64,000 nucleotides of DNA from Pseudomonas oligotrophica (lineage in GTDB: Bacteria > Pseudomonadota > Gammaproteobacteria > Pseudomonadales > Pseudomonadaceae), in NCBI RefSeq assembly GCF_021726475.1, contig NZ_JAKJRU010000003.1, forward strand, positions 372,001 to 436,000, read 5' to 3'. The notes beneath the pieces are model-generated. The model was not told where the DNA came from. It made no database searches and was given only the letters and a program-made list of their open reading frames with translations. This document shows, one piece after another, positions 31,240 to 40,301 of this stretch (position 1 is its first letter; every line of letters starts with the position of its first letter). A program made the translations under genes and the position numbers.

Positions 31240-33327
31240 TCAGTGCCGCGCCATGGCCGAAGCCAGGCCCAGGTAGTCCATGAGGATGCGGCCGCTCTCG
31301 GTCAGGTAGGCGTCCTTCTCCGGGTTCGGTTTCTGTGCCTCGGCGTGCGCCGCGGTCTGCTCGTCGTCGGTCTGCAGCTTCGCCAGCGGCTCCTCGCCCT
31401 TGGCAGCGCGCAGGGTGTTTTCCAGCGCCAGTTGCCGGCGTTCGACGTCGGCCTGCTGGGCGCGGCGCTTCTGCTCGTTGAGGCTGACGCTCGTCTCGTT
31501 CATCAGCTCCTGGGCCAGGGCCAGTCGATCACGGGTGAAGACGAAGTCCGGATTGCCCTCGGTACGCGCGTCGTGGCGTGCCTTGAGTTCGCTGAGGAAC
31601 GGCTTGAACGGATTCATCTCCGGGTTGATCGCGGCGCGGATGCTGTCCCACGGCAGGGCCTCGGGCAAGGCGCTCTCGCCGATCTCCTTGGTGTCGACAT
31701 CGGCCGGGTAGCTGATGTCCGGGATGACGCCCTGGTGCTGGGTGCTTTGCCCGGAGACACGGTAGAACTTGGCCAGGGTCAGCTTGAGCTCGCCATGGTT
31801 GAGCGGCTGGATGGTCTGTACGGTGCCCTTGCCGAAGGTCTGGCCACCAAGGATCAGCGCGCGGTGGTAGTCCTGCATGGCGCCGGCGAAAATCTCCGAG
31901 GCCGAGGCCGACAGGCGGTTGACCAGCACGGCCATCGGGCCCTTGTAGAGCGCCCCGGCGCTGTCGTCGGCGAGCACGTCGACGCGCCCGTCGGCGTTGC
32001 GCACCAGCACCGTGGGGCCCTGGTCGATGAACAGGCCGGTCAGCTCGGTGGCTTCCTGCAGCGAGCCGCCACCGTTGTTGCGCAGGTCGATGATGACGCC
32101 GTCGACTTTCTCCTGCTCCAGTTCGGTGAGCAGCTTCTTCACGTCGCGGGTGGTGCTCTTGTAGTTCTGGTCGCCGGCGCGCAGTGCCTTGAAGTCCAGG
32201 TAGAAGGCCGGAACCTCGATGACGCCGAGCTTGAACGACTGGCCCTCGTGCGAGAGCTTGAGCACCGACTTCTTCGCCGCCTGCTCCTCGAGCTTCACCG
32301 CCTCGCGGGTGATGGCCACGGTCCGGCTGGTCTGGTCGCTGGGAGCGTTGCTCGCCGGGATCACCTCCAGGCGCACGACCGAGCCCTTGGGCCCGCGGAT
32401 CAGCTTGACCACTTCGTCCAGCCGCCAGCCGATCACGTCGACCATTTCCTCGTCGCCCTGGGCGACGCCGACGATGCGGTCGGCCGGCGCCAGCTGCTTG
32501 CTCTTCTCGGCCGGGCCGGCGGGCACCAGGCGCACGATCTTCACGTACTCGCTGTCGCTCTGCAGCACCGCGCCGATGCCTTCGAGCGACAGGCTCATGT
32601 TGATGTCGAAGTTCTCGGCGTTGTCCGGCGACAGGTACTGGGTGTGCGGGTCGTAGGACTGCGCGAAGGCGTTGATGTAGGTCTGGAACACGTCCTCGCT
32701 GCGCGTCTGGTTCAGCCGCGAGAGCTGGTTGCGATAGCGCTTGGTCAGCAGTTCCTGGATGTCCTTGGGCTCCTTGCCGGCGATCTTCAGGCGCAGGACC
32801 TCGTCCTTGACGCGCTTGCGCCAGAGCTCGTCGAGCTCCTTGGCATCCTTCGCCCAGGCAGCCTTTTCGCGATCGACCAGCAGGGTTTCGTCGACGCCGA
32901 AGTCGAAGCCGTCCACACCTTTTTCCAGCAGCCCCAGCGCATATTCCAGGCGCCCCTGGAGCCGCTCCAGATGGCGCTTGTAGATGACGAAGCCCGGTTC
33001 GAGGTTGCCGCTCTTGAGCAGGTCGTCGAAACGGTCGCGCCACTGGCGGAACTCGGCCAGGTCGGATTCGAGGAAATAGCTGCGCGACGGATCGAGCATC
33101 TCGATGTAGCTGTCGAAGATCTTCTCGGAACGGGCGTCGTTCAGCGGCGGCTTGTTGTAGTGATGGCGCTTGAGCAGCTCGACGATGTTCAGGCTGGCGA
33201 TCACCTGGTCGCGGTCGGGCTGCAGGTAGTCCCACTGCTGGCCGCTCTCGCCCGGCTTGGCCAGCGCGACGGTGGCCTGCAGGCTCAGCAGCAGGGCGGA
33301 AAGGGTGCAGAGCAGCGTGCGTTTCAT
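31240..33327 (-). CDS. prc: Periplasmic carboxy-terminal protease Prc (AlgO)
   Basis: A 695-residue tail-specific protease. ATG 33327 gives a signal peptide (MKRTLLCTLSALLLSLQATVALA); the in-frame ATG 36 bases earlier is less likely. Order: N-terminal helical vault region (about 40-235), PDZ domain (about 240-330: INMSLSLEGIGAVLQSDSEYVKIVRLVPAGPA), S41 peptidase core with the serine in SASASEIFAGAM and the lysine in GGQTFGKGTVQ (Ser/Lys dyad), then a C-terminal DUF3340 region. Known as AlgO in Pseudomonas aeruginosa, where it affects MucA/AlgU signalling and alginate; also trims murein hydrolases in E. coli. The gene is divergent from the quinone oxidoreductase. Confidence 0.95.
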   Translation of the reverse strand: MKRTLLCTLSALLLSLQATVALAKPGESGQQWDYLQPDRDQVIASLNIVELLKRHHYNKPPLNDARSEKIFDSYIEMLDPSRSYFLESDLAEFRQWRDRFDDLLKSGNLEPGFVIYKRHLERLQGRLEYALGLLEKGVDGFDFGVDETLLVDREKAAWAKDAKELDELWRKRVKDEVLRLKIAGKEPKDIQELLTKRYRNQLSRLNQTRSEDVFQTYINAFAQSYDPHTQYLSPDNAENFDINMSLSLEGIGAVLQSDSEYVKIVRLVPAGPAEKSKQLAPADRIVGVAQGDEEMVDVIGWRLDEVVKLIRGPKGSVVRLEVIPASNAPSDQTSRTVAITREAVKLEEQAAKKSVLKLSHEGQSFKLGVIEVPAFYLDFKALRAGDQNYKSTTRDVKKLLTELEQEKVDGVIIDLRNNGGGSLQEATELTGLFIDQGPTVLVRNADGRVDVLADDSAGALYKGPMAVLVNRLSASASEIFAGAMQDYHRALILGGQTFGKGTVQTIQPLNHGELKLTLAKFYRVSGQSTQHQGVIPDISYPADVDTKEIGESALPEALPWDSIRAAINPEMNPFKPFLSELKARHDARTEGNPDFVFTRDRLALAQELMNETSVSLNEQKRRAQQADVERRQLALENTLRAAKGEEPLAKLQTDDEQTAAHAEAQKPNPEKDAYLTESGRILMDYLGLASAMARH

Positions 33328-33501
33328 GGTTTGGGGGCGACGTGAGGCTGAGGAATAACGCATATTAGGCCATCTGGTAGTAAGCGCCGCGGCATGTCCG
33401 TCCGGCGGTAGAAGACCCGGGCCCGATGGTTACAGGTGGTGTTCGAGCAGCCAGCGAGTAGCGTTGGGACGGGGCGTAGCAAGGCTCACTATGGAGGCAG
33501 C

Positions 33502-34464
33502 ATGAAGGCATTGCAAGGTATCGAGGGTGAACTGGAGTGGGCCGAGCGGCCGGCGCCAGCCTGTGGCGAAGGGCAGATCCGCATCCGCGTGGCGGCCGCC
33601 GGGCTGAATCGCGCGGACCTGCTGCAGCGCGCCGGACACTATCCGCCACCGCCCGGTGTCACCGATATCCTCGGCCTGGAATGCGCCGGCGTGGTCAGCG
33701 AAGTGGGGGCCGGTTCCCACTGGCGCGTCGGTGATCGCGTCTGCACGCTGCTGGCCGGCGGCGGCATGGCCGAGGAGGTGGTGGTCGACGCGCGGCATGC
33801 GCTACCGGTCCCCGACGGATTGTCGCTGCAGGAAGCCGCCGCGGTTCCGGAGGTCTATGCCACCGCCTGGCTGAACCTGTTCCGCCTCGGTGCGCTGCAG
33901 CCCGGCGAGAAGGTCTTGCTGCACGCCGGCGCCAGTGGCGTCGGCTCGGCGGCGATCCAGCTGTGCAAGGCGCTGGGCAACCCCTGCTGGGTGAGCGTCG
34001 GTTCGGCCGAGCGGCTGGCCTATTGCGAATCGCTGGGGGCCGAGGGCGGCGTGCTGCGTGGCGAGGCGCTGGAGGCGCTGCGCGATTTCGCGCCTTTCGA
34101 CATGATTCTCGACCCGGTGGGGGCCAAGTACGCGCCGCTGAACCTGCAGTTGCTGGGCATGGATGGCCGCTGGGTGATCATCGGCCTGATGGGCGGGCGC
34201 AAGGCCGAGCTGGACCTCGCCGGCCTGCTGAGCAAGCGCATCCAGCTGATCGGTTCGACCCTGCGCAGCCGCGATGCGGACTACAAGGCCGGTCTGCTCG
34301 CCGAGATGCATGAGCGGATCTGGCCGCTGTTCGCCAGCGGCCAGCTGTCGCCGCGTCTGGAGCGCTCGTTCGCCGTGACCGATGCCGAGGCGGCATTCGC
34401 CGAGCTGGCCGGCAACCAGGTGTCCGGCAAGCTCGCCCTGGTGATCGATCCGAGCCTTCGCTGA
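33502..34464 (+). CDS. NAD(P)H quinone oxidoreductase (zeta-crystallin/PIG3 type)
   Basis: A 320-residue medium-chain dehydrogenase/reductase without zinc ligands. ATG 33502 is preceded by GGAGG. GroES-like N-terminal part (AAGLNRADLLQRAGHYPPPPGVTDILGLECAGVV) with the PIG3-type NRADxxQRxGxYPPPPG motif; NADPH-binding Rossmann motif LLHAGASGVGSAAIQL; conserved C-terminal LRSRDADYKAGL. Likely reduces quinones or other carbonyls with NADPH. A longer N-terminus from 33436 is not supported by a ribosome binding site. Confidence 0.9.
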   Translation: MKALQGIEGELEWAERPAPACGEGQIRIRVAAAGLNRADLLQRAGHYPPPPGVTDILGLECAGVVSEVGAGSHWRVGDRVCTLLAGGGMAEEVVVDARHALPVPDGLSLQEAAAVPEVYATAWLNLFRLGALQPGEKVLLHAGASGVGSAAIQLCKALGNPCWVSVGSAERLAYCESLGAEGGVLRGEALEALRDFAPFDMILDPVGAKYAPLNLQLLGMDGRWVIIGLMGGRKAELDLAGLLSKRIQLIGSTLRSRDADYKAGLLAEMHERIWPLFASGQLSPRLERSFAVTDAEAAFAELAGNQVSGKLALVIDPSLR

Positions 34465-34503
34465 GCGCATGGCTGGGTGCCTGCCGCACCCGGCCATGGC
34501 CGT

Positions 34504-35793
34504 TCAGGGCAGTTCGCTGCTGCGATAGAAGGCGGTCAGGACCTTCACCAGGTGGGCGAGGTCCTGGCTGCCGGCCAGCTCGCGGATCGAGTGCATGGCG
34601 AAGGTCGGCAGGCCGATGTCCACCGTGCGCACGCCCAGCTGGCTGGCGGTGATCGGGCCGATGGTCGAGCCACAGCCCATGTCGCTGCGGGTGACGAAGC
34701 TCTGCACCGGCACCTCGCTTTCCAGGCAGAGATGGCGGAAGAAGCCGGCCGTCTCGCTGTTGGTCGCGTAGCGCTGGTTGTTGTTGACCTTGATCACCGG
34801 CCCGGCGTTGATCTTCGGCCCGTGGTTGCCGTCGTGCTTGTCGGCGTAGTTGGGGTGCACCGCATGGGCGTTGTCGGCCGAGATCAGCAGCGAGCGGTTG
34901 ATGCAGCGGCTGAAGGCGTCCGGCTCGGGCAGGATGCGGCGCAGCACCTGCTCGAGGAAGGGACCGTCGGCGCCGCAGTGCGAACTCGAACCGACTTCCT
35001 CGTGGTCGGTGCAGACCAGCACACAGGTCTGCTCGGGGCCGCTGGCCAGCAGCGCCTGCAGGCCGGCGAAGCAGGACAGCAGGTTGTCCAGGCGGGCGCC
35101 GCTGATGAAGTCGCGGTTGAGGCCGATCAGCGCCGCCGGCTGGGTATCGTAGAAACTCAGCTCGTAGTCCAGCACCACGTCGGCGACCAGGTCGTGCTCG
35201 CGGCCCAGTTGCTCGGCCAGCAGGGCGCGAAAGTCCGGCGTCTCCTGGCTGTAGACCTGCGCCAGGATCGGCGGCAGCTCGTTCTGCGGGTTGATCGCCC
35301 AACCCTGGTTGGCTTCGCGGTTGAGGTGGATGGCCAGGTTGGGGATCACCGCGATCGGCGCCTGGAAGTCGATCAGCTGGCTCTCGATGCGACCGTCGCG
35401 GCTGTAGGTGACGCGCCCGGCCAGCGACAGGTCGCGGTCGAACCAGGGCGCCAGCAGCGCGCCGCCATAGACCTCCACGCCCAGCTGCCAGAAGCCGTTG
35501 CGCTGCAGGTCCGGCTGCGGCTTGACCCGCAGGCACGGGCTGTCGGTATGGGCGCCGACCAGGCGCATGCCGGTTTCGCTGAGCGGGCGGCTGCCGATCT
35601 GGAAGGCGATGATCGCGGAGTCGTTGCGGGTGACGAAGTAGCGCCCGCCGGCGGCGAGCTGCCAGGCTTCGCGTTCGTCCAGGGGGACGTAGCCGGCCGC
35701 CTGCAGGCGCTTGGCCAGGCTGGAGGTGGCGTGGAAGGGCGTCGGCGAGGCCTTGAGGTAGTCGATCAGGCCCTGGTTGAGGTTGTCGTGCAT
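34504..35793 (-). CDS. apeB: M18-family aminopeptidase ApeB
   Basis: A 429-residue metallo-aminopeptidase that removes N-terminal, often acidic, residues from peptides. Zinc-site motifs of the M18 family are all visible: [52 protein letters not shown] and TFAMHSIRE. Length matches family members (about 428). GGAG upstream of ATG 35793. Stand-alone, convergent with the quinone oxidoreductase. Confidence 0.94.
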   Translation of the reverse strand: MHDNLNQGLIDYLKASPTPFHATSSLAKRLQAAGYVPLDEREAWQLAAGGRYFVTRNDSAIIAFQIGSRPLSETGMRLVGAHTDSPCLRVKPQPDLQRNGFWQLGVEVYGGALLAPWFDRDLSLAGRVTYSRDGRIESQLIDFQAPIAVIPNLAIHLNREANQGWAINPQNELPPILAQVYSQETPDFRALLAEQLGREHDLVADVVLDYELSFYDTQPAALIGLNRDFISGARLDNLLSCFAGLQALLASGPEQTCVLVCTDHEEVGSSSHCGADGPFLEQVLRRILPEPDAFSRCINRSLLISADNAHAVHPNYADKHDGNHGPKINAGPVIKVNNNQRYATNSETAGFFRHLCLESEVPVQSFVTRSDMGCGSTIGPITASQLGVRTVDIGLPTFAMHSIRELAGSQDLAHLVKVLTAFYRSSELP

Positions 35794-35863
35794 GGTGGAC
35801 TCCGGACTGCGATGCGCCGGAGTCTACCGTATCGGCCTGGGCGATGGCCTGTGGCGCGGCCGA

Positions 35864-36499
35864 TCAGAACGGGGCGGGACACTCGAAGCGCATCCGCTCG
35901 CCGCTCTGCGGATGGCTCAGGCACAGCAGGCTGGCGTGCAGGCACAGGCGGTCATGGGCCGCGAGGGCTTCGGCGTGGGCATAGAGACGGTCGCCCAGCA
36001 GCGGATGACCGATCGACAGCATGTGCACGCGCAGCTGATGCGAGCGCCCGGTGATCGGCGTCAGCTCGACGCGACTGTAGTGCCCGCAGCGCTCCAGCAC
36101 GCGCCAGAAGGTCAGCGCATGCTTGCCCAGCTCGTGGTCGACCACGTGCCGCGGCTTGGTCGGTGGGTCGTAGCGCAGCGGCAGGTCGATGCTGCCGCTG
36201 TCGGCCGCAGGCTCGCCCCAGCACAGCGCGGTGTAGGCCTTCTCCGTCTCGCGGTCGTGGAACTGGCGGGACAGCTCGCGATGGCTGTCGGCATCGCGCG
36301 CCAGGACGATCAGCCCCGAGGTTTCCCAGTCCAGCCGGTGCACGATGCGCGCCTCGGGATAGCCGTTTTCCTGCAGGCGGGTCACCAGGCAGTCGCGGTT
36401 GTCCTCGGCGCGGCCGGGCACCGAGAGCAGCAGGGTGGGCTTGTTGATCACCAGCAGCGCGGCGTCCTGGTGGATGATCCGGATATTGCTCAACGGCAT
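35864..36499 (-). CDS. rluA: RluA-type dual 23S rRNA/tRNA pseudouridine synthase
   Basis: A 211-residue enzyme that in E. coli makes pseudouridine 746 in 23S rRNA and 32 in some tRNAs. Catalytic D57 lies in HRLDWETSGLIVLARD; the N-terminal DAALLVINKPTLLLSVPG and C-terminal RSHQLRVHMLSIGHPLLGDRLY motifs fit RluA, and there is no S4 domain, which also fits RluA rather than RluC/RluD. It follows minE on the same strand with a hairpin between, the usual Pseudomonas order (minC, minD, minE, rluA). Confidence 0.92.
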   Translation of the reverse strand: MPLSNIRIIHQDAALLVINKPTLLLSVPGRAEDNRDCLVTRLQENGYPEARIVHRLDWETSGLIVLARDADSHRELSRQFHDRETEKAYTALCWGEPAADSGSIDLPLRYDPPTKPRHVVDHELGKHALTFWRVLERCGHYSRVELTPITGRSHQLRVHMLSIGHPLLGDRLYAHAEALAAHDRLCLHASLLCLSHPQSGERMRFECPAPF

Positions 36500-36518
36500 G
36501 GTTTTTCCACAAACGAAG

Positions 36519-36540
36519 ACGGCGGCTCGAAGGCCGCCGT
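36519..36540 (-). terminator. Terminator-like hairpin between minE and rluA
   Basis: On the minus strand ACGGCGGC, loop CTTCGA, GCCGCCGT, followed by CTTCGTTT; strong stem, interrupted T tract, so partial read-through to rluA is plausible. Confidence 0.5.
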
Positions 36541-36559
36541 TTCTGCAAACACCGGTCGC

Positions 36560-36817
36560 TCAGCGATCCGGCAGGGTGATGTTCAGCTCGAGGATCGAGC
36601 AGCTGCCCTGGTCTTCCAGCGCGACCTGGACCTGGTCCTGGTCGATGTTGACGTACTTGCGGATCACCTCGACCAGCTCCTTCTGCAGGGCCGGCAGGTA
36701 GTCGGGCTGGGTGCGCTGGCCGCGCTCATGGGCGACGATGATCTGCAGGCGCTCCTTGGCGATCGCCGCAGGCGTTTCCTTCTTCTTGCGTTCGCGAAAG
36801 AAGTCGAAAAGGTTCAT
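36560..36817 (-). CDS. minE: Cell division topological specificity factor MinE
   Basis: An 85-residue protein that stimulates the MinD ATPase and drives MinCD away from mid-cell. N-terminal amphipathic helix [34 protein letters not shown] (membrane and MinD contact) and C-terminal dimerisation domain [43 protein letters not shown]. The ATG overlaps the minD stop (ATGA), indicating coupling. Confidence 0.96.
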   Translation of the reverse strand: MNLFDFFRERKKKETPAAIAKERLQIIVAHERGQRTQPDYLPALQKELVEVIRKYVNIDQDQVQVALEDQGSCSILELNITLPDR

Positions 36818-37629
36818 TCACGGCCTCCGAAAAGTCGTTGCAGGAAGCCCGGCTTCTTCACGTCGAGGAAGCGGTGTGCGACTTCCTTGCCGAGCAGGCG
36901 GTCGACGGCATCGCTGTACGCCTGGCCGGCATCGCTCTGGTCGTCGAGGATCACCGGGATGCCCTGGTTGGAAGCCTTGAGCACGGCCTGGGATTCGGGA
37001 ATCACGCCCAGCAGGCGGATCGAGAGGATCTCCTCGACATCCTCGACGCCGAGCATCTCGCCCTTGTTGACGCGCTCGGGGTTGTAGCGGGTCAGCAGCA
37101 GGTGTTCCTTGATCGGTTCCTGGCCGTTCTCGGCGCGGCGGGACTTGCTGGCCAGCAGGCCCAGCATACGGTCGGAGTCGCGTACCGAGGAGACCTCGGG
37201 GTTGGTCACCACGATGGCCTCGTCGGCGAAGTACATGGCCAGGTGCGCACCTTTCTCGATGCCGGCCGGCGAGTCGCAGATCACGTACTCGAAGTTCTGG
37301 CTCAGCTCGTCGATCACCTTGCCGACGCCTTCCTGGGTCAGGGCGTCCTTGTCGCGGGTCTGGCTGGCGGCTAGCACGTAGAGGTTCTCCAGGCGCTTGT
37401 CCTTGATCAGCGCCTGGCCGAGGGTGGCATCGCCGTTGATGACGTTGACGAAGTCGTACACCACGCGGCGCTCGCAGCCCATGATCAGGTCCAGGTTGCG
37501 CAGGCCGACGTCGAAATCGACCACGACGGTCTTGTGGCCACGCAGAGCGAGGCCGGTACCGATGGCGGCGCTGGTAGTGGTCTTACCAACGCCACCCTTG
37601 CCGGAAGTGACTACGAGGATCTTGGCCAA
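36814..37629 (-). CDS. minD: Septum-site ATPase MinD
   Basis: A 271-residue deviant-Walker ATPase that recruits MinC to the membrane. Walker A S9-G-K-G-G-V-G-K-T17, [38 protein letters not shown] and the C-terminal amphipathic membrane-targeting helix [11 protein letters not shown] are all present. The start codon is TTG (37629-37627), with AGGGTG about seven bases upstream; no ATG gives the conserved [14 protein letters not shown]-terminus. Second gene of minC-minD-minE. Confidence 0.97.
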   Translation of the reverse strand: MAKILVVTSGKGGVGKTTTSAAIGTGLALRGHKTVVVDFDVGLRNLDLIMGCERRVVYDFVNVINGDATLGQALIKDKRLENLYVLAASQTRDKDALTQEGVGKVIDELSQNFEYVICDSPAGIEKGAHLAMYFADEAIVVTNPEVSSVRDSDRMLGLLASKSRRAENGQEPIKEHLLLTRYNPERVNKGEMLGVEDVEEILSIRLLGVIPESQAVLKASNQGIPVILDDQSDAGQAYSDAVDRLLGKEVAHRFLDVKKPGFLQRLFGGRE

Positions 37630-37720
37630 GGTGGTTCACCCTAAATATGAAGAGCGGGCCCGGCAGCCGATCGGCGCGGGATAGCCCGGTTTTGGTGCGG
37701 AAAATTCGCGGCAGTATCCG

Positions 37721-38446
37721 TTAAAGGCGGGTGATGTTCAACACGTCGCCAGTGAGCCCGATCTTCACGGCTTCGGCCCACAATGGCTCGCGTCTGAGGT
37801 CTTCGGCGACCTTGTAGTGACCGGCGATGGAGACCATTTCGGCAGCCAGTTGTTGGCAGAAGATCCGGGCGTTGGTGTCGCCCTTGATGCCGGCCAGGGC
37901 GCGGCCGCGAAGCGGACCGTAGACATGGATGTTGCCATCGGCGAGAAGTTCCGCACCGGGGCTGACCGGAGCGATGACGATGAGGTCGCCGCCCTGGGCA
38001 TAGATCTGCTGGCCACCGCGGATTGGCGTGGTGATCACTCGGCTGGGCCGGTACTGCGGCTCGGCCGGCTTGGCCGGGGCCTTGCCGCCGAGGTCGAGCT
38101 TGCGCTCGCGGGCGCCGGAGGGCGGCAGCACGGGGATGTCCAGGTGCCCGGCCGCCTGTATGTAGGCGGCCTGGCCGGTGCGCACGGCGAGGGTCAGCAG
38201 GCCGTGCTTGCGGCACAGCTCGACCAGCGCCTGCAGGTCGACCTCCAGGCCGCCCTCGGGCAGCTTGTCCAGGCCGAGCACCAGTGGCGTGTTGTTGAAG
38301 AAGTCCGGCGCCTGCTCGACCTTGGCCGCGAGCTGCCGGTCGAGGCTGTCGAGGTCGTTGCGGACCAGTTCGAGCACGGTGATGGCGAGCATGCTGCCCT
38401 TGAGCTGGAAGGCGGGGGCTTGGGTGTCGGGTTCGGCTTGGCTCAT
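37721..38446 (-). CDS. minC: Septum-site inhibitor MinC
   Basis: A 241-residue inhibitor of FtsZ polymerisation. N-terminal FtsZ-interacting domain (about 1-115), Pro/Ala/Lys linker, and C-terminal beta-helix dimer domain (about 135-235) with RSGQQIYAQ-like [45 protein letters not shown], the MinD-binding motif. 91 bases upstream of minD; divergent from the lpxL-like gene. Confidence 0.96.
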   Translation of the reverse strand: MSQAEPDTQAPAFQLKGSMLAITVLELVRNDLDSLDRQLAAKVEQAPDFFNNTPLVLGLDKLPEGGLEVDLQALVELCRKHGLLTLAVRTGQAAYIQAAGHLDIPVLPPSGARERKLDLGGKAPAKPAEPQYRPSRVITTPIRGGQQIYAQGGDLIVIAPVSPGAELLADGNIHVYGPLRGRALAGIKGDTNARIFCQQLAAEMVSIAGHYKVAEDLRREPLWAEAVKIGLTGDVLNITRL

Positions 38447-38597
38447 GGTCTGCCTGCTGCGGTAAATGGCGAGGACTTATAACGGGGTGTGCCGTCTCCT
38501 GCAAGGGCGACCCGGGCTGCGATGCACGGCCGGCACGCGGGTCGGCCTGGCGGCGGTTTGCCGTTAGAATGCGCGGTTTCCGTGTTCGAGAGTGGTT

Positions 38598-39527
38598 ATG
38601 GACCGTCCTCGCTTTCGCCCGCTGTTCCTTCATCCGCGCTTCTGGCCGCTGTGGCTTGGCCTCGGCGTGCTGTGGCTGCTGGTGCAATTGCCTTATGCGC
38701 TGCTGCTGCGCCTCGGTCGCCTGCTGGGCGCGCTGATGTACCGTTTCGCCGGCTCGCGGCGGCGCATCGCCCGGCGCAACCTCGAGCTGTGTTTCCCGGA
38801 GCTGGGCCGGGCCGAGCGCGAGCGGCTGCTGAAGGACAACTTCGCCTCCACCGGCATTGCCTTCTTCGAGATGGCAATGAGCTGGTGGTGGCCGCGCGCG
38901 CGGCTGCAGCGCCTGGCCCACATCGAGGGCCTGGAGCATCTGCAGAAGGCCCAGGCCGAGGGGCGCGGGGTGATCCTCATGGCGCTGCACTTCACCACCC
39001 TGGAAATCGGTGCGGCGCTGCTCGGCCAGCGGCACACCATCGACGGCATGTACCGCGAGCACAAGAACCCGCTGTTCGACTACATCCAGCGGCGCGGCCG
39101 CGAACGGCACAACCTGGATGCCAGCGCCATCGAGCGCGAGGACGTGCGCGGCATGCTCAAGGTGCTGCGCGCCGGGCGGGCGATCTGGTACGCGCCGGAC
39201 CAGGACTACGGCCGCAAGCAGAGCCTGTTCGTGCCGCTGTTCGGCATCCCGGCGGCCACCGTCACCGCCACAACCAAGTTCGCCAAGCTCGGCCGTGCGC
39301 TGGTGGTGCCCTTCACCCAGGAACGCCTGGCCGACGGCTCCGGCTACCGCCTGGTGATCCATCCGCCGCTGGCGGACTTCCCCGCCGAGAGCGAGGAGGC
39401 CGACTGCCTGCGCATCAACCACTGGGTCGAGCAGGCCGTGGGCGCGCTGCCCGAGCAGTACCTGTGGGCGCACCGGCGCTTCAAGACCCGGCCCGAGGGC
39501 GAGCCGAGCCTGTATCGCCGGGGCTGA
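38598..39527 (+). CDS. lpxL: Lipid A acyltransferase, LpxL/HtrB family
   Basis: A 309-residue inner-membrane enzyme adding a secondary acyl chain to lipid A. N-terminal membrane anchor (FLHPRFWPLWLGLGVLWLLVQLPYALLL), the catalytic H-x4-E motif in MALHFTTLEIG, and the family motifs NLELCFPELG, YREHKNPLFD, RAIWYAPDQDYG and PLFGIPAATVTATTKFAKLGRALVVPF. ATG 38598 is preferred over the GTG six bases earlier. Position next to minCDE matches the Pseudomonas aeruginosa htrB homologue. Confidence 0.93.
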   Translation: MDRPRFRPLFLHPRFWPLWLGLGVLWLLVQLPYALLLRLGRLLGALMYRFAGSRRRIARRNLELCFPELGRAERERLLKDNFASTGIAFFEMAMSWWWPRARLQRLAHIEGLEHLQKAQAEGRGVILMALHFTTLEIGAALLGQRHTIDGMYREHKNPLFDYIQRRGRERHNLDASAIEREDVRGMLKVLRAGRAIWYAPDQDYGRKQSLFVPLFGIPAATVTATTKFAKLGRALVVPFTQERLADGSGYRLVIHPPLADFPAESEEADCLRINHWVEQAVGALPEQYLWAHRRFKTRPEGEPSLYRRG

Positions 39528-39530
39528 GGG

Positions 39531-40301
39531 CTACTCGTCCACCTGCAGGTCGCGCGCACGGCTGTAGACGTAGCGCACCTGCTCGTACTCGAACGGCGAG
39601 TTCAGCTGGCCGTAGCGGAAATCTGTCGTGTAGCGGGTGTCCACCAGGCGCAGCGCGGTGATGCCGGGCTCGCCGCCGCTGGCCTGGGCGTAGTCCAGGT
39701 AGTCGACCTGCCGCTCGATGCCGAAGTCCACCGCCAGGCCCGTCGCGTCGCGCAGGTTCGACGGCCCCAGCGCCGGCAGGACCAGGTACGGGCCGCGCGG
39801 CACGCCCCAGCGACCGAGGGTCTGGCCGAAGTCCTCCGACTGGCGGACCAGGCCCATGCGGGTCGCCGGATCCCAGACCCCGCCGACGCCGATGATGGTG
39901 TTGAACAGCAGCCGCGCGGTGGCGTTCATCGCCCGCTTGCCCTTGAGCTGCAGCACGCTGTTGGCCAGCGTCGGAATCTCGCCGAGATTGCTGAAGAAAT
40001 TGCTCACGCCGGTGCGCACGAAGCGCGGCGTGACGTACTGGTAGCCGCGCACCGCCGGCAGCATGACCCACTGGTCCAGCCGGTAGTTGAAGTGGTACAT
40101 GCGCCGATTGAACGACTCGAAGGGGTCTTGCACCGCCAGCGCATGGAAGGTGGCGCGCTCGAACTCGCGCTGATCGAGCCCCGGGTTGAAGCGCAGCGTG
40201 TCGAGCGGACGGGTGAAGCCGTCCTCGTCGGCCGGCCGCGCATGCGCATCGAGCGTGCCGGCCGCCAGCAGCAGCGGCAGCAGGGATAGGAACCTAGCCA
40301 C
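39531..40301 (-). CDS. MlaA/VacJ-family outer-membrane protein lacking a lipobox
   Basis: A 256-residue MlaA-family protein, which in the Mla system removes phospholipids from the outer leaflet. Conserved core: DPFESFNRRMYHFNYRLDQWVMLPAVRGYQYVTPRFVRTGVSNFFSNLGEIPTLANSVLQ and GVPRGPYLVLPALGPSNLRDATG. The signal peptide (MARFLSLLPLLLAAGTLDAHARP) has no cysteine, so it cannot be a classical lipoprotein. Start is GTG 40301 (GGAG about eight bases upstream) and overlaps the end of the preceding hydrolase gene by eight bases. Probably a paralogue of the main mlaA, specialised with its hydrolase partner. Confidence 0.88.
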   Translation of the reverse strand: MARFLSLLPLLLAAGTLDAHARPADEDGFTRPLDTLRFNPGLDQREFERATFHALAVQDPFESFNRRMYHFNYRLDQWVMLPAVRGYQYVTPRFVRTGVSNFFSNLGEIPTLANSVLQLKGKRAMNATARLLFNTIIGVGGVWDPATRMGLVRQSEDFGQTLGRWGVPRGPYLVLPALGPSNLRDATGLAVDFGIERQVDYLDYAQASGGEPGITALRLVDTRYTTDFRYGQLNSPFEYEQVRYVYSRARDLQVDE

